Shown here: one piece after another, positions 52,742-63,136 of the stretch
Layout: each line of letters opens with the position of its first letter
Numbering within the stretch: position 1 is the stretch's first letter
NCBI RefSeq assembly: GCF_001976065.1
Contig: NZ_MNAH01000003.1
Span: forward strand, 798,521-862,520
Direction: 5' to 3'
DNA length: 64,000 bases
Source of the DNA: Pseudomonas putida
Lineage (GTDB): Bacteria; Pseudomonadota; Gammaproteobacteria; Pseudomonadales; Pseudomonadaceae
Position numbers and translations under genes: made by a program
Notes under the pieces: generated by a model
What the model saw: only the letters and a program-made list of their open reading frames with translations
Told to the model about the DNA's origin: nothing
Database searches by the model: none

Positions 52742-53274
52742 CGCTGCGGCTCCAGCAATGAAAGGTCCAGCGGTGGCGTCGGGTACAGCAGCGTACGAAC
52801 TTGATCATCCAGCAGATCGGCCACCCGCACCCATTGCAACAAACCCTGGGCATCCTCACGCACGGGCCCCAGGTAGGGCGCCTGGGGGTTGTCCAGGCCA
52901 TAGGGCTGAAATTCTGCCGGGTCGCAACGCAAAGTGTCGGTGGCCCGCTCCAGGATCAGCCCGAGCAGTTGTGCCTCGGCGCTTGCATCCGCGCGGTAGT
53001 GCACCAATACCAGTCGCGTGCTGGTGCGCGCCTGCGCAGGCGTACCAAAAGTCAATGCGCTGAGGTCGATGACCGGCACCACCGCACCGCGATAGGCCAA
53101 TATCCCGGCTACCCAGTGCGGCGCCTGGGCGATCGGCTTCAATGGCAGGCGCGGCAGCACTTCCGCCACCTCGGTCGCCTGCAAGGCATAACGCTCGTGA
53201 CCGATGCGAAACACCAGAAACAACGCATGCGCCGCCTGTTTCACGACGGTGCGCCTGGCCGTGAGTTCGCTCAT
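52738..53274 (-). CDS. wspB: WspB: CheW-like coupling protein
   Basis: A 178-residue CheW-domain protein (FRIGHERYALQATEVAEVLPRLPL; WVAGILAYRGAVVPVIDLSAL; GLILERATDTLRC). Smaller than WspD and without the Cys/His-rich N-terminus. It couples WspA to WspE. Its start overlaps the wspA stop by one base. Confidence 0.93.
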   Translation of the reverse strand: MSELTARRTVVKQAAHALFLVFRIGHERYALQATEVAEVLPRLPLKPIAQAPHWVAGILAYRGAVVPVIDLSALTFGTPAQARTSTRLVLVHYRADASAEAQLLGLILERATDTLRCDPAEFQPYGLDNPQAPYLGPVREDAQGLLQWVRVADLLDDQVRTLLYPTPPLDLSLLEPQR

Positions 53275-54911
53275 CAGACTTTGAATCGCGAGACGCCGCT
53301 ACGCAGCCCTACCGCCACCTGGCTCAGCTCGTCGATGGCGAAACTGGCCTGGCGCAGGGACTCAACGGTCTGGCTGCTGGCATCACCCAATTGCACCAGC
53401 GCGTGGTTGATCTGCTCGGCGCCGGTGGCCTGGGCCTGCATGCCTTCATTGACCATCAACACCCGCGGCGCCAGCGCCTGGACCTGATGGATGATCTGCG
53501 ACAACTGCTCGCCGACCTGCTGCACCTCGAACATGCCACGGCGCACTTCCTCGGAGAACTTGTCCATGCCCATTACACCGGCCGACACTGCCGATTGAAT
53601 TTCGCGCACCATCTGTTCGATGTCGTAGGTGGCGACGGCGGTCTGGTCCGCCAGGCGCCGCACTTCGGTGGCGACCACGGCAAAACCGCGACCGTATTCG
53701 CCGGCCTTCTCGGCCTCGATCGCCGCGTTGAGCGACAACAGGTTGGTCTGGTCGGCGACCTTGACGATGGTCACCACCACCTGGTTGATGTTGCCGGCCT
53801 TCTCGTTGAGGATCGCCAGCTTGGCGTTGACCAGGTCAGCCGCGCCCATCACCGAATGCATGGTCTCTTCCATGCGCGCCAGGCCCTGTTGCCCGGAGCC
53901 GGCGGCCACCGAGGCCTGGTCGGCTGCGGTAGACACCTCGGTCATGGTGCGCACCAGGTCACGGGAAGTGGCGGCGATTTCACGGGAAGTCGCGCCGATT
54001 TCGGTGGTGGTGGCGGCCGTTTCAGTGGCAGTGGCCTGTTGCTGCTTGGACGTCGCGGCAATCTCGGTGACCGAGGTGGTCACTTGCACCGACGAGCGCT
54101 GGGCCTGGGACACCAGGGAAGTCAGCTCGGCCATCATGTCGTTGAAGCCGGTTTCCACGGCACCGAATTCATCCTTGCGCTCAAGGTTCAGGCGCGTACT
54201 GAGGTCGCCCGTGCGCATGATTTCGAGAATTTGCACGATGCGATTCATCGGCGCCATGATTGCGCGCATCAACAGCAGGCCACAGAGGCCGGCGGCCAGC
54301 ACGGCAAACACCAGGGAAATGCCCATGATGACCTTGGCGGTGATCACCGCATCGTCAATGGCCGCCACATCCTGGTCTGCCACGGCTTTATTGTGGCGCA
54401 GGATATCACTGAGCTTCATGCGACCGGCCGTCCAGGCGGGGGTCAACTCTTCGTTGAACATCCTGATGGCTTCGGCGTCCTGATTGCGTTTATGCAACTC
54501 GGTGACGGCAAGCAGGATCCGGTTGTAGTCCGCGTGGTGTTTTTCAAACGCGGCATACTCGACCTTGTCTTCATCCGTCGTGACCGTCTCGCGATAAAGC
54601 TCCATCTGCTCCTGCAGACGTTCGGAGAAGTCCTTGAAGTCCGATGCATCCTTGGCGCTAAAGCCCTGCCCCTGCTCCAGTCCCAGCATCTCCAGCATCT
54701 CCAGCATCCGCAGATAACTGTCGGACCAGGCGCCGCGCACCATCGAACTGTAATACAACCCCGGCAGCGCATCCTCACGAACGCTGGCTTCGCTGCTCTC
54801 GATCTTCAACAGGCGCGAATACGAGACGACCACCATCAGCAACATGATGGCGACAATTACCGCAAAGCTCGCCAAAATGCGTTGGCGCAACGTCCAGTTC
54901 TTCACAGTCAA
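53274..54911 (-). CDS. wspA: WspA: surface-sensing methyl-accepting protein
   Basis: A 545-residue chemoreceptor-like protein. Two membrane helices ([23 protein letters not shown] near 12-34 and [22 protein letters not shown] near 190-212) flank a helical periplasmic domain. A HAMP domain and a long coiled-coil signalling domain follow, with the hairpin tip [25 protein letters not shown]. First gene of the seven-gene wsp operon; it detects surface contact or envelope stress. Confidence 0.94.
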   Translation of the reverse strand: MTVKNWTLRQRILASFAVIVAIMLLMVVVSYSRLLKIESSEASVREDALPGLYYSSMVRGAWSDSYLRMLEMLEMLGLEQGQGFSAKDASDFKDFSERLQEQMELYRETVTTDEDKVEYAAFEKHHADYNRILLAVTELHKRNQDAEAIRMFNEELTPAWTAGRMKLSDILRHNKAVADQDVAAIDDAVITAKVIMGISLVFAVLAAGLCGLLLMRAIMAPMNRIVQILEIMRTGDLSTRLNLERKDEFGAVETGFNDMMAELTSLVSQAQRSSVQVTTSVTEIAATSKQQQATATETAATTTEIGATSREIAATSRDLVRTMTEVSTAADQASVAAGSGQQGLARMEETMHSVMGAADLVNAKLAILNEKAGNINQVVVTIVKVADQTNLLSLNAAIEAEKAGEYGRGFAVVATEVRRLADQTAVATYDIEQMVREIQSAVSAGVMGMDKFSEEVRRGMFEVQQVGEQLSQIIHQVQALAPRVLMVNEGMQAQATGAEQINHALVQLGDASSQTVESLRQASFAIDELSQVAVGLRSGVSRFKV

Positions 54912-55022
54912 TCCTCGGGGGCATTTCGAAATGCGGGGAGTATAGCCGAGGGCGCTGTTTCATTTATAAGACGGTTGCGCCACTTCTCATCTCTTGGCAA
55001 AAAAATGGAAGTGGCCGATTTT

Positions 55023-55700
55023 TCAGGCTTGGCGAACCTGTTTTTCCAACTCCGCCTTCAATCCCGGTTCCAGCTTGAGCTGCCGCGCCAGTTCATCGAG
55101 GTAGGACTTCTCCATGAAGCTCTCCTCATCCACCAGCATCACGCTGGCGATGTACATCTCGGCCGCCATTTCCGGGGTGCTGGCGGCGCGGGCGACATCG
55201 CTGGGGTCCAGCGGTTTATTCAGTTCAGCGTGCAGCCAGTGTTGCAGCGCCTGGTCGTTGTCGAGCTTGCTGAACTCACCTTCGATCAGCTCGCGTTCGC
55301 GCGCGTCGATATGACCGTCGGCCTTGGCCGCCGCCACCAGGGCCTTGAGAATCGCCTGGCTGTGCTGCTCTACTTGCGCAGGCGGCAGGCGATCAAGGGT
55401 TTGCGGTTCATTCCTCGGGGCCGTGCCCTGCTGGGCCTGCCAGTTGCCATAGGCCTTGTAGGCCAACACGCCCAATGCGGCGAGACCGCCATACACCGCG
55501 ACCTTGCCCCCGACCTTGCGCGCCTTCTTGTTACCCAGCAGCAGGCCCATGGCCCCGGCGGCCAAGGCACCGCCGCCAGCACCGGAGAGCAGGCTGCCGA
55601 TGCCGCCGCTCGCGCCTTTGTTCTGCGTCTCACCGGTCTTTTTTTGCAATAAATCCTGACCAGACTTGAGCAGTTGGTCGAGCAATCCACGGGTGATCAT
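55023..55700 (-). CDS. DUF533/TerB-fold membrane-associated protein (YebE-like)
   Basis: A 225-residue protein. The N-terminal region (MITRGLLDQLLKSGQDLL) is followed by a Gly/Ala-rich membrane-like stretch (GGIGSLLSGAGGGALAAGAMGLLLG and VAVYGGLAALGVLAYKAYG), then a helical TerB-like domain with ALVAAAKADGHIDARERELIEGE. That acidic metal-binding-like loop is typical of the tellurite-resistance TerB fold. Tellurite resistance itself is not implied. GGAGG is 6 bases before the start. Confidence 0.85.
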   Translation of the reverse strand: MITRGLLDQLLKSGQDLLQKKTGETQNKGASGGIGSLLSGAGGGALAAGAMGLLLGNKKARKVGGKVAVYGGLAALGVLAYKAYGNWQAQQGTAPRNEPQTLDRLPPAQVEQHSQAILKALVAAAKADGHIDARERELIEGEFSKLDNDQALQHWLHAELNKPLDPSDVARAASTPEMAAEMYIASVMLVDEESFMEKSYLDELARQLKLEPGLKAELEKQVRQA

Positions 55701-55831
55701 TTTCCGCCTCCAAAAAAAAAGGGTTCAACCGGACACTAAGGCCACCAGCCTAGATCGAAAGTGCCCGGCGACTCCCGGCAGGATTGCTTCCGGATGTTGC
55801 CGGCAGGCAGATTCCCGGGGGGCGATAATGC

Positions 55832-56197
55832 TCAGGGATAGGTCAGGGTGACCCGATAGTTTCCCGAACTGATCGGTCTGGAGGCAGCGTCCAGCAACCT
55901 GTATTGCCGGGGGAGCGGCCCGTCATTGACCTGCAACCTGGCGGGGACGGCCGAAGAATCGAGCGAACTGACAGTCACTGCCGGCTCCATGCCCGACGCA
56001 CTGCTGCCGCCGCCATGCGCGGCTCTCGGGCAGCCATGCATCGCCAACACTTGGCCGGTAACAGACACCTTGCACGGCGCTTCCACTATCGCTCCCTGGA
56101 AATGGATATCACCTCGTCCGATTGGAGCAGACGCCAGGCAAGTTCCCCCCAGGCCAAGTAAAAGTCCCAATCCCAATGACAATTTCCTGATGCTCAT
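55832..56197 (-). CDS. Orphan type 1 fimbrial-like protein, 121 aa
   Basis: Sec signal peptide (LGLGLLLGLGGTCLASA), then GDIHFQGAIVEAPCKVSVTG, which matches the N-terminal strand and first Cys of chaperone–usher pilins; the second Cys is in AMHGCPRAA. The C-terminus YRVTLTYP is also pilin-like. It is shorter than typical pilins (about 160-180), and no chaperone or usher gene is nearby. GGGAGG precedes the ATG at 56197. Adhesive role is uncertain. Confidence 0.7.
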   Translation of the reverse strand: MSIRKLSLGLGLLLGLGGTCLASAPIGRGDIHFQGAIVEAPCKVSVTGQVLAMHGCPRAAHGGGSSASGMEPAVTVSSLDSSAVPARLQVNDGPLPRQYRLLDAASRPISSGNYRVTLTYP

Positions 56198-56377
56198 CGC
56201 GCCACCTCCCAGTTCAAGGGTCCTGCAGTCTCAAGCGTGTCGGCAAAAAACAGGAAATGATGAGCACCATCGTAGGCGCCTGCGTGGTACTCGCCCGAAA
56301 CCCGGTTGAGGCTTCCATCGAAAAAAAAGATATACACTCGATAAAGTCTATAAAACAGTGCACCGGGTACGCTCTTC

Positions 56378-57292
56378 ATGATGACCTTGCGTCAAATCCG
56401 TCATTTCATTGCCGTGGCCGAGACAGGCTCGATCTCTGCCGCCGCGCAAACCGCGTTCATTTCCCAGTCCACCCTGACCCTGGCGATCCAGCAACTTGAG
56501 CAGGAAATCGGCGTCGGCCTGTTCAATCGCCACGCCAAGGGCATGACCCTGACCCATCAGGGGCACCAGTTCCTGCGTCAGGCGCACCTGATCCTGGCCA
56601 CCGTGGACAACGCCAAGCGCAGCCTGCAACAAAGCACCGACCAGGTGGCCGGGCAACTGATCATCGGGGTGACCAGCCTGGTGGCGGGTTATTACCTGGC
56701 GGATCTGCTCACGCGCTTCCAGCGCGCCTACCCCAATGTCGAGATCCGCGTGATGGAGGACGAGCGCCCGTACATCGAACACTTGCTGGTCAGCGGCGAG
56801 ATCGATGTCGGCGTGCTGATCCTCTCCAACCTCGAAGACCGCCACGCCCTGCAGACCGAAGTGTTGACCCATTCGCCCCATCGCTTGTGGCTACCGGCCC
56901 AGCATCCGCTACTGGAACACGACAGCATCAACCTGGCCGACGTGGCCCGCGAGCCGCTGATCCAATTGAACGTTGATGAAATGGACCGCAATGCCCAGCG
57001 CATGTGGACAGCCGCCTCCCTGCAACCGCGCATCACTCTGCGCACCGCCTCGACCGAAGCCGTGCGAAGCCTGGTGGCCGCGGGCCTTGGCGTGTCGATC
57101 CAGCCCGACATGACGTACCGGCCGTGGTCGCTGGAGGGCGACATCATCGAAGCGCGGCCGATTGCCGACCTCAGCCAGACCCTCGATGTCGGCCTGGCCT
57201 GGCGCCGCGGGACCGCCCGCCCGGCCTTGGTGGACCCGTTCCTGACCGTCGCCCGCGAGCAACCCCACGGCGGGCGCAAGCCATCTATTTAA
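56378..57292 (+). CDS. LysR-family transcriptional regulator
   Basis: A 304-residue LTTR. The N-terminal HTH is QIRHFIAVAETGSISAAAQTAFISQSTLTLAIQQLEQEIGVGLF. The effector domain (about residues 90-295) has the Rossmann-like two-lobe pattern (QLIIGVTSLVAGYYLADLL). It lies 101 bases upstream of the aldehyde dehydrogenase in the same direction, so it may control the polyamine-type locus. The start could be either of two adjacent ATGs (56378 or 56381). Confidence 0.9.
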   Translation: MMTLRQIRHFIAVAETGSISAAAQTAFISQSTLTLAIQQLEQEIGVGLFNRHAKGMTLTHQGHQFLRQAHLILATVDNAKRSLQQSTDQVAGQLIIGVTSLVAGYYLADLLTRFQRAYPNVEIRVMEDERPYIEHLLVSGEIDVGVLILSNLEDRHALQTEVLTHSPHRLWLPAQHPLLEHDSINLADVAREPLIQLNVDEMDRNAQRMWTAASLQPRITLRTASTEAVRSLVAAGLGVSIQPDMTYRPWSLEGDIIEARPIADLSQTLDVGLAWRRGTARPALVDPFLTVAREQPHGGRKPSI

Positions 57293-57393
57293 TCGAACGC
57301 CACCTTCAGTATTTAGAATTTGTCGACCTCGGGTCTGCGCACTAGTCTTGTTGCATCCATATAAGACGGCCAGCCCCAGTCACAGGGAGCAGC

Positions 57394-58881
57394 ATGGCCA
57401 CACAAGATAAGAGAACCCGCAAAATGGCTGGCGCGCAGACCCCGTTGTTCACCGCATTGTTGATCGAGGGTGAATTAGTCGCAGGGCAAGGCCGTGTCGA
57501 ACCGATCCTCAACCCGGCCACAGGCGAAGTCCTGACGCACATCGCCGAAGCCAGCACCGAACAAGTCGAAGCCGCCATACTCGCCGCCCACCGTGCCTTT
57601 GCCGGGTGGTCGCGGACCACGCCGCAGCAGCGTTCGAACCTGTTGCTCGACATCGCCAACGCCATCGAAAAAAACGCCGACCTGCTCGCCCGCCTTGAAT
57701 CCCTGAACTGTGGCAAGCCGTTGCACCTTGCCCGCCAGGACGACCTGAGTGCCACGGTCGATGTGTTCCGCTTTTTCGCTGGCGCCGTGCGTTGCCAGAC
57801 CGGCCAGCTCAGTGGCGAGTACCTGCCTGGCTACACCAGCATGGTGCGTCGTGATCCTATCGGAGTCGTGGCGTCCATCGCGCCGTGGAATTACCCGATC
57901 ATGATGGCGGCATGGAAAATCGCCCCGGCCCTGGCCGCCGGCAACACCCTGGTGTTCAAGCCATCGGAGCACACGCCCCTGTCGATCCTGGCATTGGCCC
58001 CGGCGCTGGCCGAGATCCTGCCACCCGGCGTGATCAACATTGTCTGCGGTGGCGGCGAAGGCGTCGGCAGTCACCTGGTCAGCCATCCCAAGGTGCGCAT
58101 GGTGTCGCTGACCGGCGATATCGTCACCGGGCAGAAAATCCTCCAGGCCGCGGCAAAAACCCTCAAGCGCACGCACCTGGAACTGGGCGGCAAAGCGCCG
58201 GTAATCGTCTGCAACGATGCCGACATCCAGGCGGTTGTCGAAGGCGTGCGCACCTATGGCTATTACAACGCCGGGCAGGATTGCACTGCCGCTTGTCGGG
58301 TGTATGCACAGGCCGGCATCCACGATCGCCTGGTAGCCGAACTCGGTGCGGCAGTCAGCAGCCTGCGTTTCGCCGGCAAACGCGATGCCGACAACGAAAT
58401 CGGCCCGCTGATCAGCACCCGCCAGCGCGACCGCGTGGCCAGTTTCGTCGAACGTGCCCTGGGCCAACCCCATATCGAACGGGTGACCGGTGCGGCGGTG
58501 CATTCCGGTGCCGGCTTCTATTACCAGCCGACGTTGCTCGCCGGTTGCAAGCAAAGCGATGAAATCGTCCAGCGCGAAGTGTTCGGGCCAGTGGTCACCG
58601 TGACCCGTTTCGATCAGCTCGAACAAGCCGTGGACTGGGCCAACGACTCGGAATACGGCCTGGCCTCCTCGGTCTGGACCCAGAACCTGGACAAGGCGAT
58701 GCAGGTCGCGGCGCGCTTGCAGTATGGCTGCACCTGGATCAACAGCCATTTCATGCTGGTCAGCGAAATGCCCCACGGCGGGCTCAAGCGGTCGGGCTAT
58801 GGCAAGGACCTGTCCAGCGATTCACTCCAGGACTACAGCGTGGTGCGGCACATCATGGCCCGCCACGGGCAGCATCTCTGA
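57394..58881 (+). CDS. Aldehyde dehydrogenase, probable gamma-aminobutyraldehyde dehydrogenase
   Basis: A 495-residue NAD(P)-dependent aldehyde dehydrogenase. Cofactor and catalytic motifs: [33 protein letters not shown], the general-base Glu in [11 protein letters not shown], and the nucleophile in [16 protein letters not shown]. Adjacency to a spermidine/putrescine-type ABC operon, as in E. coli ydcSTUVW, favours gamma-aminobutyraldehyde to GABA oxidation. An AGGGAG ribosome-binding site is upstream of ATG 57394; an alternative ATG is at 57424. Confidence 0.85.
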   Translation: MATQDKRTRKMAGAQTPLFTALLIEGELVAGQGRVEPILNPATGEVLTHIAEASTEQVEAAILAAHRAFAGWSRTTPQQRSNLLLDIANAIEKNADLLARLESLNCGKPLHLARQDDLSATVDVFRFFAGAVRCQTGQLSGEYLPGYTSMVRRDPIGVVASIAPWNYPIMMAAWKIAPALAAGNTLVFKPSEHTPLSILALAPALAEILPPGVINIVCGGGEGVGSHLVSHPKVRMVSLTGDIVTGQKILQAAAKTLKRTHLELGGKAPVIVCNDADIQAVVEGVRTYGYYNAGQDCTAACRVYAQAGIHDRLVAELGAAVSSLRFAGKRDADNEIGPLISTRQRDRVASFVERALGQPHIERVTGAAVHSGAGFYYQPTLLAGCKQSDEIVQREVFGPVVTVTRFDQLEQAVDWANDSEYGLASSVWTQNLDKAMQVAARLQYGCTWINSHFMLVSEMPHGGLKRSGYGKDLSSDSLQDYSVVRHIMARHGQHL

Positions 58882-58964
58882 CTACGCTAATAACAAGCCG
58901 ATAGCGGCATGCTTCACCACGTTCACAACTGCCCCGACCATAATTTGAAGAAGAGGGAAATCCC

Positions 58965-60116
58965 ATGTTCGTGCACAAGACCGCACTGCTCAGTGCAATC
59001 ACCACAGCGCTGCTGGCCAGTGCCAGTGTCCAGGCCGCCGAGCCGTTGAAGGCTGTCGGTGCCGGCGAAGGCCAACTGGATATCGTGGCGTGGCCTGGCT
59101 ACATCGAACGTGGCGAAAGCGACAAGGCCTACGACTGGGTGACCGGTTTCGAGAAGGAAACCGGCTGCAAGGTCAACGTGAAGACCGCGGCGACCTCTGA
59201 CGAGATGGTCAGCCTGATGGCCAAGGGCGGTTATGACCTGGTGACCGCATCCGGCGACGCCTCCCTGCGCCTGATCGTTGGCAAGCGCGTACAGCCGATC
59301 AACACGACGTTGATCCCGAACTGGAAGAACCTCGACCCGCGCCTGAAAGATGCGCCGTGGTACGTGGTCAACAACCAGACCTATGGCACCCCGTACCAGT
59401 GGGGTCCGAACGTATTGATGTACAACACCAACGTCTTCAAGACCGCGCCCGACAGCTGGGGCGTGTTGTTCAATGCCGAAAACCTGCCGGATGGCAAGCC
59501 GAACAAGGGCCGCGTGCAAGCCTATGACGGCCCGATCTACATCGCCGACGCGGCGCTGTACCTCAAGACCGCCAAGCCGGAACTGGGCATCCAGAACCCC
59601 TACGAACTGACCGAAGCGCAATACAAGGCGGTGCTCGATCTGTTGCGCGGCCAGCAGCCGTTGATCCACCGCTACTGGCACGACACCACCGTACAGATGA
59701 GCGACTTCAAGAACGAAGGCGTGGTCGCGTCCGGGGCCTGGCCGTATCAGGTCAACGGCCTGGTCAACGAGAAACAGCCGATCGCCTCGACCATCCCGAA
59801 AGAAGGCGCCACCGGGTGGGCGGATACCACCATGCTGCATGCCGAAGCCAAGCACCCCAACTGTGCCTACAAATGGATGGACTGGTCGCTGCAACCGAAA
59901 GTCCAGGGTGACGTGGCGGCGTGGTTCGGTTCGTTGCCAGCGGTACCGGCCGCGTGCAAGGAAAGCGAATTGCTCGGCGCCGAAGGTTGCAAGACCAATG
60001 GGTTCGACCAGTTCGACAAGATCGCCTTCTGGAAAACCCCACAGGCCGAAGGCGGCAAGTTCGTGCCGTACAGCCGCTGGACCCAGGACTACATTGCGAT
60101 CATGGGCGGCAGATAG
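58965..60116 (+). CDS. Polyamine-type ABC transporter, periplasmic binding protein (YdcS-like)
   Basis: A 383-residue exported binding protein with a clear signal peptide (ALLSAITTALLASASVQAAEP, cleavage after AQA-like). The mature protein resembles the PotD/PotF superfamily (LDIVAWPGYIERG, EMVSLMAKGGYDLVTASGDA, PYQWGPNVLMYNTNVF). The substrate is probably a polyamine or related amine. A REP doublet separates it from the ATPase and permease genes, 209 bases downstream. Confidence 0.88.
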   Translation: MFVHKTALLSAITTALLASASVQAAEPLKAVGAGEGQLDIVAWPGYIERGESDKAYDWVTGFEKETGCKVNVKTAATSDEMVSLMAKGGYDLVTASGDASLRLIVGKRVQPINTTLIPNWKNLDPRLKDAPWYVVNNQTYGTPYQWGPNVLMYNTNVFKTAPDSWGVLFNAENLPDGKPNKGRVQAYDGPIYIADAALYLKTAKPELGIQNPYELTEAQYKAVLDLLRGQQPLIHRYWHDTTVQMSDFKNEGVVASGAWPYQVNGLVNEKQPIASTIPKEGATGWADTTMLHAEAKHPNCAYKWMDWSLQPKVQGDVAAWFGSLPAVPAACKESELLGAEGCKTNGFDQFDKIAFWKTPQAEGGKFVPYSRWTQDYIAIMGGR

Positions 60117-60137
60117 TTTGTGAGATGACACCGCCCC

Positions 60138-60227
60138 TGTGGGAGCGGGCTTGCTCGCGAAGAGGCCATCACATCCAGCATTGATGTTGCCTGACACACT
60201 GCATTCGCGAGCGAGCCCGCTCCCACA
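60138..60227. repeat. REP doublet inside the ABC transporter operon
   Basis: TGTGGGAGCGGGCTTGCTCGCGAAG (from 60138) and its inverse GCATTCGCGAGCGAGCCCGCTCCCACA (to 60227), between the binding-protein gene and the ATPase gene. Confidence 0.85.
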
Positions 60228-60325
60228 GGGGATCTCTACAGCCAGCACACCGTATTCGATTCAGATTTTTCAGAAGTCCAGGCAGGGCCGCTGCGACGGC
60301 CCTCGCCTTTTCGGAGCACCGCACC

Positions 60326-61363
60326 ATGACGCTTGCAGTCCAGTTCACCAACGTTTCCCGTCAGTTCGGCGAAGTGAAAGCCGTTGACCGGGTTTCCATC
60401 GACATCCAGGACGGCGAGTTCTTTTCCATGCTCGGGCCTTCGGGCTCGGGCAAAACCACCTGCCTGCGCCTGATCGCCGGTTTTGAACAACCGAGCGCGG
60501 GCTCGATCCGTATTCATGGCGAGGAGGCCGCCGGCCTGCCGCCGTACCAGCGTGACGTGAACACCGTGTTCCAGGATTACGCACTGTTCCCGCACATGAA
60601 CGTACTCGACAACGTCGCCTACGGCTTGAAGGTCAAAGGCGTGGGCAAAACCGAGCGCCAGAAACGCGCCGAAGAAGCCCTCGACATGGTCGCCCTCGGC
60701 GGTTACGGCGAGCGCAAGCCAGTGCAACTGTCCGGCGGCCAGCGCCAGCGCGTGGCCCTGGCCCGCGCCCTGGTCAATCGTCCGCGAGTGCTGCTGCTCG
60801 ACGAACCCTTGGGCGCGCTCGACCTGAAGTTGCGCGAGCAAATGCAGAGCGAGCTGAAGAAGCTGCAACGCCAGCTCGGCATTACCTTCATCTTCGTCAC
60901 CCACGACCAGACCGAAGCGCTGTCGATGTCCGATCGCGTGGCGGTGTTCAACAAGGGTCGCATCGAGCAAGTCGACACCCCGCGCAATCTCTACATGAAA
61001 CCCGCGACCACGTTTGTGGCGGAGTTCGTCGGCACCTCCAACGTGATTCGCGGCGACCTGGCGAAGCAATTGAGCGGCAACCCACAGCCGTTTTCGATTC
61101 GCCCGGAACACGTGCGTTTTGCCGAAGGGCCGCTGGCCGCGCACGAAATCGAAGTCAGCGGTCTACTGCACGATATCCAGTACCAGGGCAGCGCCACCCG
61201 CTATGAACTGAAACTGGAAAACGGCCAGACCCTGAACATCAGCCAGGCCAACAACCAGTGGATCGACAGCAGCGCACAACATCAGACCGGACAACGCCTC
61301 AGCGCACGCTGGGCGCGTGAAGCGATGATCCCGTTGCACGACACCATCGTGGGTGAGGTGTGA
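60326..61363 (+). CDS. Polyamine-type ABC transporter ATPase (YdcT/PotA-like)
   Basis: A 345-residue ABC ATPase with a C-terminal TOBE domain. Walker A is GPSGSGKTTCLRLIAG, the Q-loop VFQDYALFPHMNVLDNVAYG, the signature QLSGGQRQRVALARALV, Walker B VLLLDEPLGALD, and the H-loop FVTHDQTEALSM. GGAGC upstream of ATG 60326. The next gene begins one base after its stop. Confidence 0.93.
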   Translation: MTLAVQFTNVSRQFGEVKAVDRVSIDIQDGEFFSMLGPSGSGKTTCLRLIAGFEQPSAGSIRIHGEEAAGLPPYQRDVNTVFQDYALFPHMNVLDNVAYGLKVKGVGKTERQKRAEEALDMVALGGYGERKPVQLSGGQRQRVALARALVNRPRVLLLDEPLGALDLKLREQMQSELKKLQRQLGITFIFVTHDQTEALSMSDRVAVFNKGRIEQVDTPRNLYMKPATTFVAEFVGTSNVIRGDLAKQLSGNPQPFSIRPEHVRFAEGPLAAHEIEVSGLLHDIQYQGSATRYELKLENGQTLNISQANNQWIDSSAQHQTGQRLSARWAREAMIPLHDTIVGEV

Positions 61364-61364
61364 A

Positions 61365-62312
61365 ATGACCAGCGTCGCTCTCCCGCAAAACCCGGCCAGT
61401 GGCTCGCCGTTGCGCCGATTTTCCAACCTGTTGTATCGCCGACCGAACCTGTACCTGTCGATGCTGCTGGTGCCGCCGCTGCTGTGGTTCGGCGCGATCT
61501 ACCTCGGCTCGTTGCTGACCCTGTTATGGCAAGGTTTCTACACCTTCGACGACTTCACCATGGCGGTCACCCCCGACCTGACCCTGGCCAACTTCGCCGC
61601 GCTGTTCCAGCCGTCGAACTTCGACATCATCCTGCGCACCTTGAGCATGGCGGTCGTCGTCTCGATCGCCAGCGCCATCGTCGCGTTCCCGATTGCCTAC
61701 TACATGGCGCGCTACACCACCGGCAAGACCAAGGCGTTTTTCTACATCGCGGTGATGATGCCGATGTGGGCCAGTTACATCGTCAAGGCGTATGCCTGGA
61801 CCCTGTTGCTGGCCAAGGGTGGCGTGGCGCAGTGGTTCGTCCAGCACCTGGGACTGGAGCCGGTCTTGCAGTTCATCCTGGGCATTCCCGGCGTCGGCGG
61901 CAGTACCTTGTCGACCTCGCACCTGGGACGCTTCATGGTGTTCGTCTACATCTGGCTGCCATTCATGATCCTGCCGATCCAGGCCTCGCTGGAACGCCTG
62001 CCGCCGTCGCTGCTGCAAGCGTCGGCAGACCTCGGCGCCAAGCCACGCCAGACCTTCATGCAAGTGACACTTCCGCTGGCGATTCCGGGCATCGCCGCCG
62101 GTTCCATCTTCACCTTCTCGCTGACCCTGGGCGACTTCATCGTGCCGCAACTGGTGGGCCCGCCGGGCTACTTCGTCGGCAGCATGGTCTACGCCCAGCA
62201 AGGTGCGATCGGCAACATGCCGATGGCGGCCGCCTTCACCCTGGTGCCGATCGTGCTGATCGCCATTTACCTGTCCATCGTCAAACGACTGGGGGCCTTC
62301 GATGCACTCTGA
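61365..62312 (+). CDS. Polyamine-type ABC transporter permease (YdcU/PotB-like)
   Basis: A 315-residue permease with about six membrane helices and the EAA-type loop near its C-terminal third ([28 protein letters not shown]). The start is ATG 61365 ([10 protein letters not shown]), downstream of a GGTGAGGTG Shine-Dalgarno that lies in the end of the ATPase gene. It overlaps the second permease by 11 bases. Confidence 0.92.
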   Translation: MTSVALPQNPASGSPLRRFSNLLYRRPNLYLSMLLVPPLLWFGAIYLGSLLTLLWQGFYTFDDFTMAVTPDLTLANFAALFQPSNFDIILRTLSMAVVVSIASAIVAFPIAYYMARYTTGKTKAFFYIAVMMPMWASYIVKAYAWTLLLAKGGVAQWFVQHLGLEPVLQFILGIPGVGGSTLSTSHLGRFMVFVYIWLPFMILPIQASLERLPPSLLQASADLGAKPRQTFMQVTLPLAIPGIAAGSIFTFSLTLGDFIVPQLVGPPGYFVGSMVYAQQGAIGNMPMAAAFTLVPIVLIAIYLSIVKRLGAFDAL

Positions 62313-63111
62313 AAAAGCATCCCTGGGTTTGCGCATTGCAGCCTGGGGCGGGTTGGTGTTCCTGCACTTCCCGATCCTGATCATCTTCCTGTACGCCTTC
62401 AACACCGAAGACGCGGCGTTCAGCTTTCCGCCCAAGGGCTTCACGCTGAAGTGGATCGGCGTGGCGTTTTCCCGGCCGGACGTACTGGAAGCGATCAAGC
62501 TGTCGTTGCAGATCGCCTCGATTGCCACGCTGATAGCCATGGTCCTCGGCACGCTGGCTTCGGCGGCGCTGTATCGCCGGGACTTCTTCGGCAAGCAAGG
62601 CATCTCGCTGATGCTGATCCTGCCGATCGCCCTGCCAGGCATCATCACCGGGATCGCGCTGCTGGCGACGTTCAAGACGCTGGGCATCGAGCCGGGAATG
62701 TTCACCATCATCGTCGGCCACGCGACCTTCTGCGTGGTGATCGTCTACAACAACGTCATCGCCCGCTTGCGCCGCACCTCCCACAGCTTGATCGAAGCCT
62801 CGATGGACCTCGGCGCCGACGGCTGGCAGACCTTCCGCTACATCATCCTGCCGAACCTCGGCTCGGCGCTGTTGGCTGGCGGCATGTTGGCGTTCGCGTT
62901 GTCGTTCGACGAAATCATCGTCACTACCTTTACCGCAGGCCACGAACGCACCCTGCCGCTGTGGCTGCTCAACCAGCTCAGCCGGCCGCGGGACGTGCCG
63001 GTGACCAACGTCGTGGCGATGCTGGTGATGATGGTGACCATGCTGCCGATCCTTGGCGCCTATTACCTGACCCGTGGCGGTGAAAGCGTGGCGGGGAGCG
63101 GCGGCAAGTAA
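62302..63111 (+). CDS. Polyamine-type ABC transporter permease (YdcV/PotC-like)
   Basis: A 269-residue permease with about six helices and the EAA loop ([29 protein letters not shown]). Forms the membrane heterodimer with the upstream permease. It overlaps that gene by 11 bases and ends the operon; the tandem REP array begins 25 bases downstream. Confidence 0.92.
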   Translation: MHSEKASLGLRIAAWGGLVFLHFPILIIFLYAFNTEDAAFSFPPKGFTLKWIGVAFSRPDVLEAIKLSLQIASIATLIAMVLGTLASAALYRRDFFGKQGISLMLILPIALPGIITGIALLATFKTLGIEPGMFTIIVGHATFCVVIVYNNVIARLRRTSHSLIEASMDLGADGWQTFRYIILPNLGSALLAGGMLAFALSFDEIIVTTFTAGHERTLPLWLLNQLSRPRDVPVTNVVAMLVMMVTMLPILGAYYLTRGGESVAGSGGK

Positions 63112-63136
63112 CCGAATACCCCTGGAGGAACCGAAT

